Below, piece after piece: positions 1 through 11,108 of a DNA stretch of 64,000 bases; positions within the stretch are counted from its first letter, which is position 1, and every line of letters begins with the position of its first letter. Source of the stretch: Protea cynaroides. Its lineage: Eukaryota > Streptophyta > Magnoliopsida > Proteales > Proteaceae. A model generated the notes under the pieces. It was not told where the DNA came from. It saw only the letters and a program-made list of their open reading frames with translations, and searched no databases. Made by a program: the position numbers and the translations under genes. The DNA lies in the NCBI GenBank assembly GCA_028583415.1, contig CM053266.1:31134271-31198270 (forward strand), written 5' to 3'.

Positions 1-262
1 ACTTGTCGCACGATCACTTGGGAATCCCCATATACTAACAAATGAGTGACCTTCAATTTTCAAGCCAATTTAAGTCCAGCCACCAAGGCTTCATACTCTG
101 CCACATTATTGGTTGTTGAGAAGCCAAAACGTACAGATGTCAGTACCTTAAATCCTTCGGGGCTGATAAGGACAATTCCAGCTCCTACGTCCTCTTGATT
201 GGAAGCTCCATCTATGTACATGACCCAAGAAGGTTCTTCGGGACCAAGAAAGATCTTAACCT
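1..262 (-). pseudogene. Second RNase H-like domain of the Tat-type element, partial
   Basis: The minus strand, from about 262 down, reads SWVMYIDGASNQEDVGAGIV, then LISPEGFKVLTSVRFGFSTT and NNVAEYEALVAGLKLA, a stop, and then HLLVYGDSQVIVRQ. The pattern YxDGAS...GAGxVL...TNNxAEYEAL...GDSxLVV is the second RNase H found downstream of RT-RH in Tat elements. It is cut by the window start. One in-frame stop follows the AGLKLA block. Confidence 0.8.
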
Positions 263-339
263 TGGCCTCTTCAAGTGCTCGCTCCGTATTCGACCCTTCT
301 TCTTCTCCTCCCGGGAGGGTACTTTCAATCAGAAAATCT

Positions 340-700
340 GCTAATGCCTATGCTTTGATGGTAGTCTGAGGTTGGAACTTGAGGTCGAACTCCCCTAGTT
401 CGACTGCCCAGTTGATCATACGTCCAGACACGTTCGCTCTGGAGAGGAATTTATTTAGGGGTCGATCCGTCAATATGATGATGGAGTGAGACTGGAAATA
501 GAGTCGTAGCTTACGAGCACAAACCACCACAGCAAAGGCCAACTTCTCGATAGACTAGTACCTGGTCTCCGCATCTAATAAGGCCTTACTCACATAATAT
601 ACCGGATGCTGCACCCTATCAACTTCCTTGACCAGTACTCCACTAACTACACATGGCAAAACCGTCAGATAAAATAGTAATGTATCTCCCGTCTCAGGCT
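340..700 (-). pseudogene. RNase H domain (first) of the gypsy polyprotein
   Basis: The segment 348-542 reads AFAVVVCARKLRLYFQSHSI, then ILTDRPLNKFLSRANVSGRM and INWAVELGEFDLKFQPQT. This is the end of the RT-linked RNase H in plant gypsy elements (YF.aH.I.VltD.PL...l..p..sGR...W..eL.ef...). The preceding part (about 550-700) contains the shifted-frame remains of the same domain. It removes RNA from the RNA-DNA hybrid in working elements. Confidence 0.8.
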
Positions 701-959
701 TGACCAGCAAAGGGGGTGAAGAAAGGTACCGTTTGAGGCCACAGAACGCTTCCTCACATTCGGTCGTCCATTCGAAAGGCTTGGAACCCTTAAGAGTCTT
801 AAAAAATGGGAGACATCTATCAGCAGACCTGGACAGAAATCATCCAAGAGCCGTGATTCGTCCCGTGAGCACTTGGACCTGCTTGGGTGTAGTTGGAGAC
901 TTTATACTTTGGATTGCCTCGATCTTTATGGGGTTGGCCTCAATCTCCCTCTAGAAAAT

Positions 960-1740
960 CGTAAAACTCAAAAAATTTGCCGGACTGCACCCCAAAAGCA
1001 CATTTTGCAGGGTTGAGACCCATAGAGTTTCTCCACACTACATCAAAAACTTCCTTGAGGTCCGCTAGGTGATTTGTCGCTCTAGTTGTCTTGACTATAG
1101 GGAGTCATCCACGTATACTTCCATGGTTCGACCAATCTACTTTTCGAAGACCTTATTAACAAGCCTCTGGTACATCGCCCCCGCATTTTTCAGCCCAGAG
1201 GACATTACAGTATAGCAGTAAGTGCCCTTGCTGGTGATGAAGGCTGTGTTCTCCTCGTCTTCTTTCGCCATCTTTATTTGATTATATCCCGAATAAGCAT
1301 CCAAAAAGGATAGCAGCTCATGCCCTACGGTGGCATCAATGAGCTGATCTATCCGAGGCAAGGGGTATGAATCTTTTGGGCATGCTTTATTAAGATCAGT
1401 GAAATCAGTACATACTCGTCAGCGATCACCAGACTTAGGCACCAGTACAACATTGGCCAGCCAATCTGGATAGTTCACTTCTCGGATAAATCCGACCTTC
1501 AACAATTTTTCAACCTCCTGATCTATGATTGCCTGCTTTTCTACTGATACAACTCTCTTCTTTTGGTGAATAGGACATTGGTGCGGATCTATTTGGAGGT
1601 GATGTTCCTTGGTCGAACGCGGAATCCCCGGCATATCTTCTAGTGTCCAGGCAAAAACGTCCGAATTCGCCTTCAAGAATTTATGAGCTCTTATCATTGT
1701 TCTTCAGGAAGAGCTGATCCCACTAAGAATGTCTTATCCG
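960..1740 (-). pseudogene. Reverse transcriptase segment of the gypsy polyprotein
   Basis: The first part (1419-1697) has the RT entry text: FAWTLEDMPGI, KKRVVSVEKQAIIDQEVEKL, VGFIREVNYPDWLANVVLVP. The second (1137-1361) has LLSFLDAYSGYNQIKMAKED and TAFITSKGTYCYTVMSSGLK, which are the LDAYSGYNQI and FITxxGTYCYxVMPFGLKNA blocks. The catalytic motif appears as YVDDS near 1105, followed at once by a stop. The thumb region continues in a shifted frame to about 980. RT copies element RNA into DNA. This copy is inactive because of the stops. Confidence 0.88.
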
Positions 1741-1774
1741 GATGATCGTCGTTCAACGGTACTGGGATGAGATC

Positions 1775-2094
1775 TTAGACTGGAGTGGTCCGCTCCGTTG
1801 GAAAGTCACCATGATACTCATCCAGCTGGATCACTTGAACCGGTTGTTCTTCATCGAGGGTAGCCAGGGAGGCAGCATGACACCTTTTTGAGACGGATTG
1901 GTTCGCCTTGCAGCATCCAACTCCCCATTCAGTTGAAAACTTCATAAGTAAATAGTAGGTGAACAAGCAGGCCCGTAACTTATTAAGACCCATCATTCCG
2001 AGTATACCATTGTGGCTTGACCGGATATCCACCACCATGTACTTCATACTGATGCTAACCCGCACTGGATAGGTTCCCAGGCGAGTATCGATCT
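1775..2094 (-). pseudogene. Protease C-terminal part and linker to RT
   Basis: The translation contains SMKYMVVDIRSSHNGILGMM followed by GLNKLRA. This matches the plant gypsy protease tail FxVVDxxSxYNxILGRPxLN with the RP replaced by MM. It continues the protease begun at 4273-4700 on the other side of the solo LTR. Downstream is the variable linker toward RT (QVIQLDEYHGDFPTERTTPV). Confidence 0.75.
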
Positions 2095-4272
2095 TGTCAC
2101 ACCCCAATTTTGCACCATTCAGAACGGTGTGATGAACCGTTAATAAACCAACGGTTCAACCAAGATCTCTAATAGGCGGTATCCATTAAAAATAAAATCA
2201 TGCACATCCACAACCATAATTAGAATAAATACACAATAGCGGAAGTCTTATAGTAAATGAATTGAGAACTCTAACTGTAATAATCATAATTAAAATATCA
2301 AGTTATTGTTGTATCAACTGAGACATAAATAAATAAAATATCAATTACATCCTTTTATAAATTCATGTAAAATCCTAATAGAATACGCATGAGTTGCACT
2401 CGCATGAGGGGTCATGCGTATCCTCTAAGTCTTCAACTTCCATCGCAGCAACACGCGCATACACCGGAGCATTCATATAATCTGCAACTGTAGTACCTGC
2501 ATCATCAACTAAAAATATTTGACGTCGAGAGGGTGAGCACACATCATGGCTCAGTGAGCAAACAAAACAATGCAACAAACATATGCATGTATTCAATTCA
2601 TATCTTTGGTCTGGTAAATAAGTCTGCAATGTGCTATAGAAAGATAGGTGGCCAAAGGTCACGTTTATTGACGCCGCACCTCTATACACGAGTGTGTGAA
2701 GCCGCCCAAAGGTAACGTTTATTGTCAACCCACATGCACCCACCATGAACAATGTACACATAAAAGTCATGTTTATTGTTGTACCCGTTGCCCATACCAA
2801 CACGTAAGCCCCTGCTGGCGAGGGCTCGCAAACTTGGCTCGCAACTAACCAATCCTAATGTTAATCAGTGTATCCAAGGCCTCACCCCAGCATCCCTCAA
2901 TATGTCCATAGGGATAGGGCTAAGGCCCCCCGACAGAGTCAGAGACTACACGGTCCGAGACCACCTCCCCTCATATCCTACGACGTAATAGTTCTGCTAA
3001 GGTAATGGCGATACGACGATGTCAGTGGACAAGACTTGAGTTAGAGATAGAGCTAGAGTGCTGAGGCCCCGCCTATGACACCTCTCCCTGATACTCGCGC
3101 GCATCAAGCACACCAGCCACACACATACATCCACATGTCTATTCCTATCATCATCATCATCATCATGTTATAAACAATAATTAAATATGCATGAACAGTA
3201 ATAATAGAAATATTAGATGACATGTTGAATGCACATAACAATCATACATGCATAAAATCAATCATGGCATTGGACTCAAGAGTAAAACAGTTTATTATTA
3301 ACCAATTAGTTTAGGTCTTGTTCCCTCACCTTTGCTTGATCGCGGATCCTCTTTCAAGCTTTAAGAATCAACTATATATCGATATTATAACACTAAAAGA
3401 CCTAATCAAGTTGATAGAATTTAATTAGAATTAATTCTGACTTTGAAAAGCATGCTGTTAACTGGGGGTCGATGCCAGGGTTGGAGGTTCCATCGACCCT
3501 GGGTGCTACCACCCAGATTCTGGACTTCCCGAACACTGGGGGTCGATTGTTAGGGTCTGGTAGGGTCGATTGGCGATCGACCCCCTGTGCGACCCCCTAT
3601 GGGTTGAGTCAAATTTTCATCCTACAGTTCATTCCTTCGTGTTGGGGTCCTATGGCTTGCTTCTACAATCCATTCCACACATGTTCTAGGGACTAGAACC
3701 GTAGTTCATTCACCTATGTGGTTTTTATGATTTCTCCCATGGTTTTCCATGAAAACCTAACCATGGATGGATGATTTGGGTTTCTCCTACATCATTCCCT
3801 CTTCACTATCCATTCTAAGGTCTGTAGAATTACATGGAGATAGTACCCATACCTGAGAATTAGGCTTGTCTCTCTGAAGCCTTCTCTTTGATCTTCTTAT
3901 CCACTTTCCTTCTCTTCTCTTTCTCTTCTCCTTCTCTTCTCTTTCTCTCAATCCAATTAGGGTTCTAAAAGGAGTGAAAGAGGCTTAGGGACGTCCTATT
4001 TATAGAGTAGAAACTCCAAAAATAAGTCCCATTGAGATTAAGAAAGAATCCCATTGAAATTTAGAAAGTTTCCAAATCACGGTTTCTGTCGGCAGACTGG
4101 GGGTCGATGAGGGGGTCGGAGATCCCGTCGACCCCTGGTTCTAAAATGCCCGACCCCCGGTTTAAAACTCAGGGTCTGACTTTTATACTGGGGGGGTCCG
4201 ACCTTGCCTAGCTGGGTGTGCGACCCTCCCCCTATTTTAGTGTTTTTGGGTCAGTTTAATACCTGGGATCGT
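2095..4272 (+). repeat. Solo LTR (Tekay/Del-like) nested inside the gypsy element
   Basis: A block of about 2.18 kb interrupts the protease coding region. It starts TGTCACACCCCAATTTTGC, a common start for plant Tekay/Del LTRs, and ends ...CCTGGGATCGT. GATCT lies on both sides (2090-2094 and 4273-4277) as a candidate 5-bp target duplication. There is no internal region, PBS or coding. The host gypsy frame resumes directly after it, which supports simple insertion. A TATA-like CTATTTATAGAG lies near 3997, and the plus orientation is inferred from the 5' terminus. GGGGGTCGA motifs recur at 3460-3600 and 4090-4200. The lineage name is tentative, since the expected CA end is not intact. Confidence 0.65.
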
Positions 4273-4700
4273 GATCTCCCTCACGTACTTGATCCATTTG
4301 GCTCGACCATGATGGGTAGACCTAATTCAAGGTGGTAAGACCGGATTAGTTTGATACGGGTCTTACAGATCTGAATGGTTCCCTTTACCCGTACTCCTTC
4401 ATCGTTAAACCCCAAAAGAGAATATCTAATGAGTCTCAGCTGCTCATCCTTGTAGCCTAACCTCTGATATGTGTCGTAATAAAAGATCTCACAGGCACTA
4501 CCCGTATCGACCAATATATGACTTACCTCCCATTCTTCTCCGATGGTTATCTTGATAACAAGGGGATCTTCATGAGGGATAACAACATCGATGAGATCGT
4601 CGTCACCAAAGTAGATGTATCCGTCATACTTGACTTTCTTGGAAGATAATCCCCCATGCTTTCTTCCCCTCTTCGAACTTGCTTTCCTTTTGCAACTTCC
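4273..4700 (-). pseudogene. Aspartic protease segment of the gypsy polyprotein (N-terminal half)
   Basis: The motif VDTGSACEIFYYDTYQRLG near 4514 is the retropepsin active-site region (D-T/S-G) of plant Ty3/gypsy elements, which usually reads VDxGSSxDILFYD. It is followed by LLGFNDEGVRVKGTI, the usual flap-side text. The frame stops at 4281 just before the solo LTR. The rest of the domain lies on the other side of that insertion, at 1775-2094. Confidence 0.8.
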
Positions 4701-4929
4701 TCTTCCTCGGGCTCTATCACAATTGGGAGGACTTCATGCCGCATGTGCTCGGGTCAGACAGTCACCATCATGCATTCAGGATGGCTAAGTGTAACGTATT
4801 CATCACCACTCAGCCCCAGATCTTGCTCTGGGTCTGCCTTTCCCAACAACTTCCGCGAGGGACTCCTCTCTCGAATAGTTCAAACCCCCCGAGTAGGGCA
4901 ATCCTTCATCTTGCCCCGCTGATCCTCCA

Positions 4930-6972
4930 TGCACAGATTGATCTGGCCCATGAATCCCCTTGGGGGTGATCTTGGGGGTGGTAGAGGTCTATGCTCGACC
5001 CTCTTCCTTCTTTCTTCCGGAGCTCTCGCAGAAGGGAGGCGGAGGAAGCACCACTGCGGGGGTAGGTAGAGTTGGGCCTGACCTTGGTCCTACAAACTCT
5101 GTCCATCTTCTGTGCTGGATGAGATCTTCGACCAGGCTTTCCAAATGTCTGCATGAGTTAGTATCATGGCCATGATCTTGGTGATGCGTATAGTAAAATT
5201 ATCTATTACGCTCCTCAGGCCGAGCCATCATCTTAGGTGGAGGGACTAATAAAGCGTCGCCTCTTTTGATGTTCAATATTTCTGCCATGGTCCGGTTAAG
5301 AGGTGTGTATTCATGTGCTGGGCGAGCAGGGTACAACTCCTTGGCCACCTTGGTTTTCTTGCTTGTTTCTCCTTCTTTAGGAGCCTTCTCCAAAGCCTCG
5401 TTCTTCCTTCTTTCAGCAACTACAGGACCCAAACTCACCTGCCCTGATAACTCCGCCACAGCTTCTGCACTTGATGCATACTGATCGCATCGACTGAAGA
5501 TCTCGGCATGAGTTCTAGGGCGCATTTTGTTAAGTGAAAACACCAACTGTGGATCCCGACAGGCTTTAGATAGGGTCGATACGACCACATCTGGCTGTAT
5601 GTCTTTTACTTCTCCCATTACTCCTAAGAAACGGGTGATGAAATGTCAAAGTGGCTCCCCTTACCTTGCTTAATCGCCATCAGATGGGACAAATTTTTCT
5701 TCTGAACACGACTCCCTTGAAAATTAGAAAGGAATAAGCTGCTGAGCTCCTTGAAAGTTCCCACTCATCGAGGAGGGAGGTTGTTGAACCACGTCCTCCC
5801 TGCTTCCCGTAACGTTGAGGGGAAGGCTCTACAACACAGAGCGTCATGGTGGCCGTAGATAACCATTCCCACCTTGAAATTGTCCAAATGTCTCTCCAGA
5901 TCTGTCTTGCCATCATACCATCCAACATTTGGGAGGACAAAGTTGGAAGGTAGGGGATGATTCATAACCTCATCCGTCAAGGCTGTCTCTGTGGGCATAC
6001 TCCTGAAGGGCTGCTGAACGACCCCTCTCTCCACGTGTTGCACCCTGTCCATCAGTTCCTTTACAAGACGTTCTAGCCTGACTGTATTTTCATCACCTGC
6101 TAGAGAACTACCTGCCAGAGGAACAGCTACAACAAGTTCAGCAGTTGGAGGCACAACAACAGATGGTACTGCCGCCACTCTTTCTCCTTACACAACGTCG
6201 ACCCTGGCCTGGACTTTTTCACGAATTCGCCTAGCTTCTTTGATCCTGGCTTGGGTTTCTTCTCGGATTCTTCTAGCTTCTTCATCCCTCGCTAGGGTTT
6301 CCTCGCGAGCTTGTCGAGCAGCATCGACCCTGGCCTGAGCATCTTCTCTGGCCCGTCTGGCTTCATCGACCCTCCTTTGCGCCTCCCTTGCCACATCTGA
6401 CTCGGTGTACATCTCGACGCGGGCTCACCTGTCTCCCCGTCTCGATCCCATCCTTCGTGAGATAGACGACCGGCGAGAGACCCCCAAGGACTCTTGGCTA
6501 CTTTTAACGATTTCAATAGGGTCAAATTCTGGGACGTATTGAGGTTGCGGGTCTTCCCACCGACCACTTCGACCCCGGCTATGATACGAATCTACTGAGG
6601 GGCTATCCCTCCTTGGGCTAGGAGGGACAACATGTGGCACAGAGCGTCTAGATTGCCGTGATCTCTGTGGAACCTTTGGGACATCAACTGGTGGTGCTGA
6701 AGTTGCTGGTACTCATGTGGGCCGTTGTTGTAACAATTCTGTTAAGGCGGCTAACTGCTGGGCCAATCTATCAAATTGCTCCCTGGAAACGTACTGTGAT
6801 GGGTCTGGATTGGGACCACCTGCTCCTTCATTGGCTGGCTCTTCCGAAACACATCTTGGGGATCTTGACCCATTGGGATATCTACCCGCTCCCTAGCCAT
6901 ATTAGCTTCAGCACGTCGGGATTGAGTTTCCCGTAGGTTATAGGATCTTTCAGCTCTTCCTACTGGCGCCAT
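4930..6972 (-). pseudogene. gag pseudogene of the Tat-type element
   Basis: The likely start is the ATG at 6972 (MAPVGRAERSYNLRETQ...), about 185 bases inside the LTR. The frame then breaks several times. Recognisable parts, in order: a basic N-terminal part to about 6425; a charged stretch of 14-residue repeats of the form EARRIREETQAR (6188-6412); the capsid-like gag domain (5690-6178, containing WYDGKTDLERHLDNFKV and AGRTWFNNLP); and a C-terminal part (5000-5618) ending in a knuckle-like THHQDHGHDTNSC motif after an in-frame stop. Gag forms the particle that packages element RNA. This copy cannot make a full product. Confidence 0.82.
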
Positions 6973-7135
6973 CTGTAGGAATATGCTAATATTAAGAAAA
7001 CTAGTAGAGTAGCTTTGAGGAAAATGGGATTGGGGAAGATGAAGAAAGTTGGGAAGGTTTTTCTCTCTTTCTCCTCCTCCTTCTTTTTCTGGTTCAACGA
7101 ACAAGAAAAATACTTCACCAAACAAAGTATGTCAG

Positions 7136-7154
7136 GGCCCCACGGTGGGTGCCA
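7136..7154 (-). other. Primer binding site of the gypsy element
   Basis: The minus strand reads TGGCACCCACCGTGGGGCC, three bases after the LTR end. A TGGCnCC... start directly behind the LTR is the usual form of a tRNA 3'-end complement in plant Tat and Athila elements. The exact tRNA was not determined. Confidence 0.7.
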
Positions 7155-7157
7155 AAC

Positions 7158-7960
7158 TGTTGTCGCTGGAATTCGAAAGTGGAATTACCAAGACAAACAA
7201 TATGAAACTCTCAATGAGACAATTGAGTTCCTTTAAAAACTAGGGTTCCCTGAGATACTGTCCATTAGAACTATTTTTTTTCCACTGAATTTAGATACTG
7301 AAAGAACCTAATCAAGAGCGATGACAATAACTTGGAATTCAAAGATGAGAAATTTCCTCTTTGCCTCAAGCATTCAGTCTCTCTTTATTTCATGTTCTCT
7401 TGTTACATATATAGATTCAATGGGAGACTTCTTTCAGCAAGCTTTCCCATGCTTATCACTACTTTGATCATTAGCTGCCTAGGATACTGTAGGCCCTCAT
7501 GCCTACGACCATTCAGACTGTGCTACGGTGTCTTGTCAATCACTTTTCGACCCCCCTCGACCTTCTTCGACTCCTCTTTTAGGCCATGTTTTCCATAGCC
7601 CTGGATGTCTGTTTCTGTCCTTGTGTTTTTACCAAGTAAGGTTATGACTTTACACTGATTTGGACCAAGATCTAGTGACTTGGTGGATCAAATCAGCATG
7701 CCTTGCATTTATGATTGTCGTCAGTATTTATGAGCATTAATGACAACTCATTAATTGTCCAACAACCCATATCAATCTGTCACATCTTATCTGAGTCAGC
7801 ATAGGGGGTCGAACATAGGTGCATTCTGATATTTTTTACTATATCTTCCTTCTCATACCATGTGCCTTAGATGAACGCTACGTGCCCATTTCCGAAAGAT
7901 CATCCGAGATTCTCTTCCTATAGCCAGATTTAGCATTAACCATAATTTTCCCCAACAACA
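7158..7960 (-). repeat. 5' LTR of the Tat-type gypsy element
   Basis: On the minus strand the LTR starts TGTTGTTGGGGAAAATTATG and ends CCAGCGACAACA, so it carries TG...CA ends and is about 803 bp. It sits directly upstream of a primer binding site. The partner LTR is outside the window, so the ends rest on the termini and the PBS only. The short open frames inside it are not genes. Confidence 0.8.
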
Positions 7961-8326
7961 AGCATCGTCAATGAATACTTGGCATTAGGCCAGTGTCAAT
8001 AAGAAAAATCTTTATCTATTTGGTTTAAAGGGTAAAACCTTAACAATTTATCAATTTGGTTTCAATGGTGGAGTAGGGATCAAGGTGGTTGGTTTCACCT
8101 AGATTATTATTTCTTGTTCTATTTGGAACTACTATCCTGGACTTGGGTCCTCTTAAGTAGTAATCAATCCTAACCAAACTTTAAATTTGGGTGGAGCAAT
8201 TGTTGGAGATGATAAAAATCGTTTGATATCTTTTGTTTCCAGTTTTGGGTCAAATGTATTTATTTGGACTAAAAGTATATTTCTAAATCTTGACGAGATC
8301 TCAGCAAAATCTCACTCAACATTTTC

Positions 8327-8563
8327 GGATCCGCATCCTCTCCTCTCAAAATTGGGAGGACAGTGGCAGCCTTACCCAGATGGCCGACGCATAACTCTCA
8401 GTGAATCCGAGACGCACGTCAGAGCCAACACCCAACCGTCAAGCAGAGCCGACAGGAGGTGTCGACTCAGAAATGCATCTTGGATTCACCCGACAGCCAC
8501 GTGTCGACCATTTGGATAAAACTATCGCATCCTCCTAGTTCTGGAAGGAGACAATGTGAATTC
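8327..8563. mobile_element. Palindromic MITE, family A copy 1
   Basis: Starts GGATCCGCATCCTCTCCTC and ends GGAAGGAGACAATGTGAATTC, with an inverted, partly decayed hairpin between (CACCCAACCGT... against GAGGTGTCGAC...). It is flanked by ACATTTTC and ACATTTTT. It is a sister of 11901-12131, 60674-60902 and 62932-63174. The right arm carries GCCACGTG at 8496-8503. No coding capacity. Confidence 0.75.
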
Positions 8564-9646
8564 ACATTTTTGAGAGATCAAAATCTCAAAAATTTCAAAA
8601 ACTCGACTTTTATATGTTAAAAAATCTAGTGTCTTTTAAGAGATTTTAAAAATCTCAAAATTTTTAGAAATCTCCTACCTCACTTGAGATGGGATGGAAA
8701 TTTGAGATTTAGAACCTTGGTTAAAAGGAAAACCACCTTTCCTCCTTAAAACCAATTTCAAGGGTTCTGTTTTTTTGGTAATTTGGAATTTAATTTCAAG
8801 GGTTTCAAATGTCTATTTTTATATCATGAATATAACATTTCAGGGAAAAGATTCTTGAATGACAGACAACAATAACTCCTCTGTCTCTCTACTCTGAGTC
8901 TTTGAGACACTCTCACTCCTACACTACACCTACTCATTGATCCTCTCGTTCCCCTGACTCCTTCACATGAGCAAGCAATATCCCTATACCCTTCTTTATG
9001 GGTAGCTTGCTGTGCTCTTTTTTTTTTTTTTTTTTTTAAGTTTAATAAAATATCTATCTATTCAAAAATAATAATAAAAAAATATTTCCATTTCCTCTCC
9101 TAAACATTTTATTAAATTTACTTGATTAACCAATGTAGAAATTACAAACCATCAATACTTCAATTTAAGAGATTACACTCCCCAAAAAAAAAAAGAGGAT
9201 CCTAAACCCTAAAAGTACAAGACTACCCATAGTACAACTGACTTAAGAAAAATTTGGATCGAAAAAAAATACAACAGTCGAACAATATTTCTTGACTTAA
9301 GATAATATCAAGTTTCACTGCGGAATGATCCCTCACCTAAGAAAAATTTAAACATATCAGAATACCCATTAAGATCCCAGGAACTTGACATAAATTAACT
9401 CTTCATGGACTTCTACAATATCCATTGTGACCATTCTCTCTTGGACTTGCTCATCTCAAATTGTGCAATTGTTCCAGTGGCTGGTTTACTCTGCACGCAT
9501 ACCAAAACATTAGTATATGAGCAAAAGTGAACTCTAGCCGTTAGATTACAACAGAAGAAACTACACGTACAATTCCAGACGAGCTCCCTCCCTCCTCCCT
9601 TTGTTCTCACTCTTGCACTCCGACAGTGTCCTTCCAGGAAGGGAAA

Positions 9647-9706
9647 ATGACATGAGAACATGAAACTGAAACTGCAATGACATGAGAACATGAAGCTGAA
9701 ACTGCA
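9647..9706. repeat. 30-bp tandem duplication
   Basis: Two adjacent 30-base units starting ATGACATGAGAACATGAA differ at one base (AAACTG against AGCTG). No function is evident. Confidence 0.8.
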
Positions 9707-10036
9707 GTTCAGTACATAAAATATTTCCATACAGAAGAAGAGAAAGAATTCAAATAGTTTGGTTCCAGACTCCCAAGTCAATTGTCTCATGACTCATCAG
9801 TTCATCTGGATGGACTCATGGATCCAAACCCTTTGTAAAATATTACTTTCTGTACTAATACCCAAGCTTAAAATACAAATCATTTGTTAAGAGATTCTCT
9901 CTTACACCCAAAAATAAAAAAAAATTTGTTAATTGAAAAGACAGAAAACAAGATGAAATCAAGACAGGGACGGAGAGTCTCTGCTACCATACTATTTCAG
10001 CGACAAAAGAAAAACAGAGTTTAAGGAGACTTGAAG

Positions 10037-11002
10037 TCAATCATAAACATGTGATGGACATCCTTCACTGAAAGGCAACCTTCTTTTCTTCCATATGGAA
10101 AACTCTGGATCGATCTTCCCTGTTCTTCTCGCCGGTTCTGATTTACATCTCGTTAGTAATGGTGGTCGGGTATGTCCTCCTGCTGTTACGATGGTTTTGG
10201 TGCTTTTTTCACTACTCGAGCTTTCAAGTCCATCGGATAGTCCCAACTTTCCATCAATTTCTGAAGTTTTTCTCGATTCTGCAGCCGAATCTCTGCTAAT
10301 GATTTCTTTGTCCGATGTGGGTCTCTCTTGTTCTTCTTCACCATTTTCGGTTTCCACAACTTCCTGCTCTTTTTTCCCATTCGCAGCATCTTCAATAGGA
10401 GAGGGTGTACCCCAGAAACGACTAGCCAAAGAGGAAGCTCGGTATGGCGCTGATCTGCTTCTCATGAGCAGCAAAGCGTTTTTTGGTGGGGAAGAAGAGA
10501 CAATAACATTAGCTTCCTCTTCTTCTTCGTCTTCATTTCCTCTGTCAGAATCTTGGTCAATTTCTTCTCGTTTAGGTTCTCTCAACGCAGAGTCTTTCGC
10601 TGAATCGACTTTTCTCCTAAACCCCATTTGCATAAACTGAAACCATTTCCGCCAATTAAGACAAGACGACCTAGGCTTGAGTTTTCTTACGGAGTTGCAG
10701 AAAAAAGCCTTACGAATGCACCTGAACCGGCGTTTGGTGGTGGTGGAACTGGTTCGTTGGGCTTTAGCCTCAGCTTGCTTGGATCTTCGTACGCGAACTT
10801 GCCCAATACAGGTGACCTTAGGGGAAGAGGGTTCTTGAGTTTCAATGGTAGCAGCCACATTCTTCTTTCGCACGAACATAGGACTCGAACGAGACCTTCC
10901 CCTGCTTCGATTCCCCACATTGCTTCTCAAGAACTTTGTTAATGGAGGTGGAAACTTATCTGCTCGACCTGGACTCGAGATGGGTTTCAAAGAGAGCCCC
11001 AT
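10037..11002 (-). CDS. Uncharacterised plant protein, 321 aa, single exon
   Basis: An intact intronless frame from ATG at 11002 to the stop at 10037. I do not recognise a named family or enzyme domain. Visible features: a Ser/Arg-rich N-terminus (residues 28-48); a conserved-looking SPKVTCIGQVRVRR block (60-73); basic and Cys-containing KRRFRCIRKAFFCNSVRKLK (90-109); an acidic run (153-163); two similar motifs ALLLMRSRSAPYR (176-188) and PLLTRCKSEPARR (281-293); and a basic tail WKKRRLPFSEG. The two RSRSAP/RCKSEPAR motifs look like phosphorylation-type Ser sites in a mostly disordered protein. No signal peptide or membrane segment. The leader contains a GA repeat (11109-11146). Codon continuity over 321 residues and the motif structure argue for a real gene; the function is unknown. 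Confidence 0.78.
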   Translation of the reverse strand: MGLSLKPISSPGRADKFPPPLTKFLRSNVGNRSRGRSRSSPMFVRKKNVAATIETQEPSSPKVTCIGQVRVRRSKQAEAKAQRTSSTTTKRRFRCIRKAFFCNSVRKLKPRSSCLNWRKWFQFMQMGFRRKVDSAKDSALREPKREEIDQDSDRGNEDEEEEEANVIVSSSPPKNALLLMRSRSAPYRASSLASRFWGTPSPIEDAANGKKEQEVVETENGEEEQERPTSDKEIISRDSAAESRKTSEIDGKLGLSDGLESSSSEKSTKTIVTAGGHTRPPLLTRCKSEPARRTGKIDPEFSIWKKRRLPFSEGCPSHVYD

Positions 11003-11105
11003 TTAATGCCCTAAACAAACACAAACTAAAAACTAAGATCAACAATGGAAGTATGGAGAGATTCCAGAAGAGTTCGGACTCACTCCGCTGTTCTTTTCTT
11101 CCCTC

Positions 11106-11108
<3 letters not shown>

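Larger units (their letters stand above)
1..7960 (-). mobile_element. Ty3/gypsy retrotransposon, Tat-type, decayed, 3' end outside window
   Basis: The element is read on the minus strand from its 5' LTR (7158-7960) through PBS, gag, protease, reverse transcriptase, RNase H and a second RNase H-like domain that runs off the left edge. The order gag-PR-RT-RH is that of Ty3/gypsy elements. A second RNase H downstream of the first, together with the tRNA-like PBS next to the LTR, is typical of the plant Tat lineage. Integrase and the 3' LTR would lie left of position 1. Stops and frameshifts break every coding segment, so it is not autonomous. A foreign solo LTR splits it at 2095-4272. Confidence 0.88.
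7961..10036. other. Intergenic region between the gypsy LTR and the first gene
   Basis: AT-rich DNA without a recognisable gene. It holds a foldback MITE (8327-8563), a T-tract near 9011-9028 and a 30-bp tandem duplication (9647-9706). The open frame at 9413-9790 has no recognisable features. The part next to 10036 should carry the 3' UTR of the minus-strand gene, but no clear poly(A) signal was found. Confidence 0.5.

Noticed and set aside
2375..2803. 142-codon open frame on the minus strand
   Set aside because: Lies inside the solo LTR; the composition comes from repeated AACGTTTATTG words and it shows no domain.
7332..7598. 88-codon open frame in the plus strand
   Set aside because: Inside the gypsy 5' LTR, antisense to the element, with no recognisable motif.
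9413..9790. 125-codon open frame on the minus strand near the 321-aa gene
   Set aside because: Contains a tandemly duplicated stretch (CSFSFMFSCH twice) caused by the 30-bp DNA repeat, with Phe/Cys-rich low complexity; more likely spacer or UTR.
10095..10640. 181-codon plus-strand frame
   Set aside because: Antisense shadow of the 321-aa gene; Ser-rich because of the sense codons.
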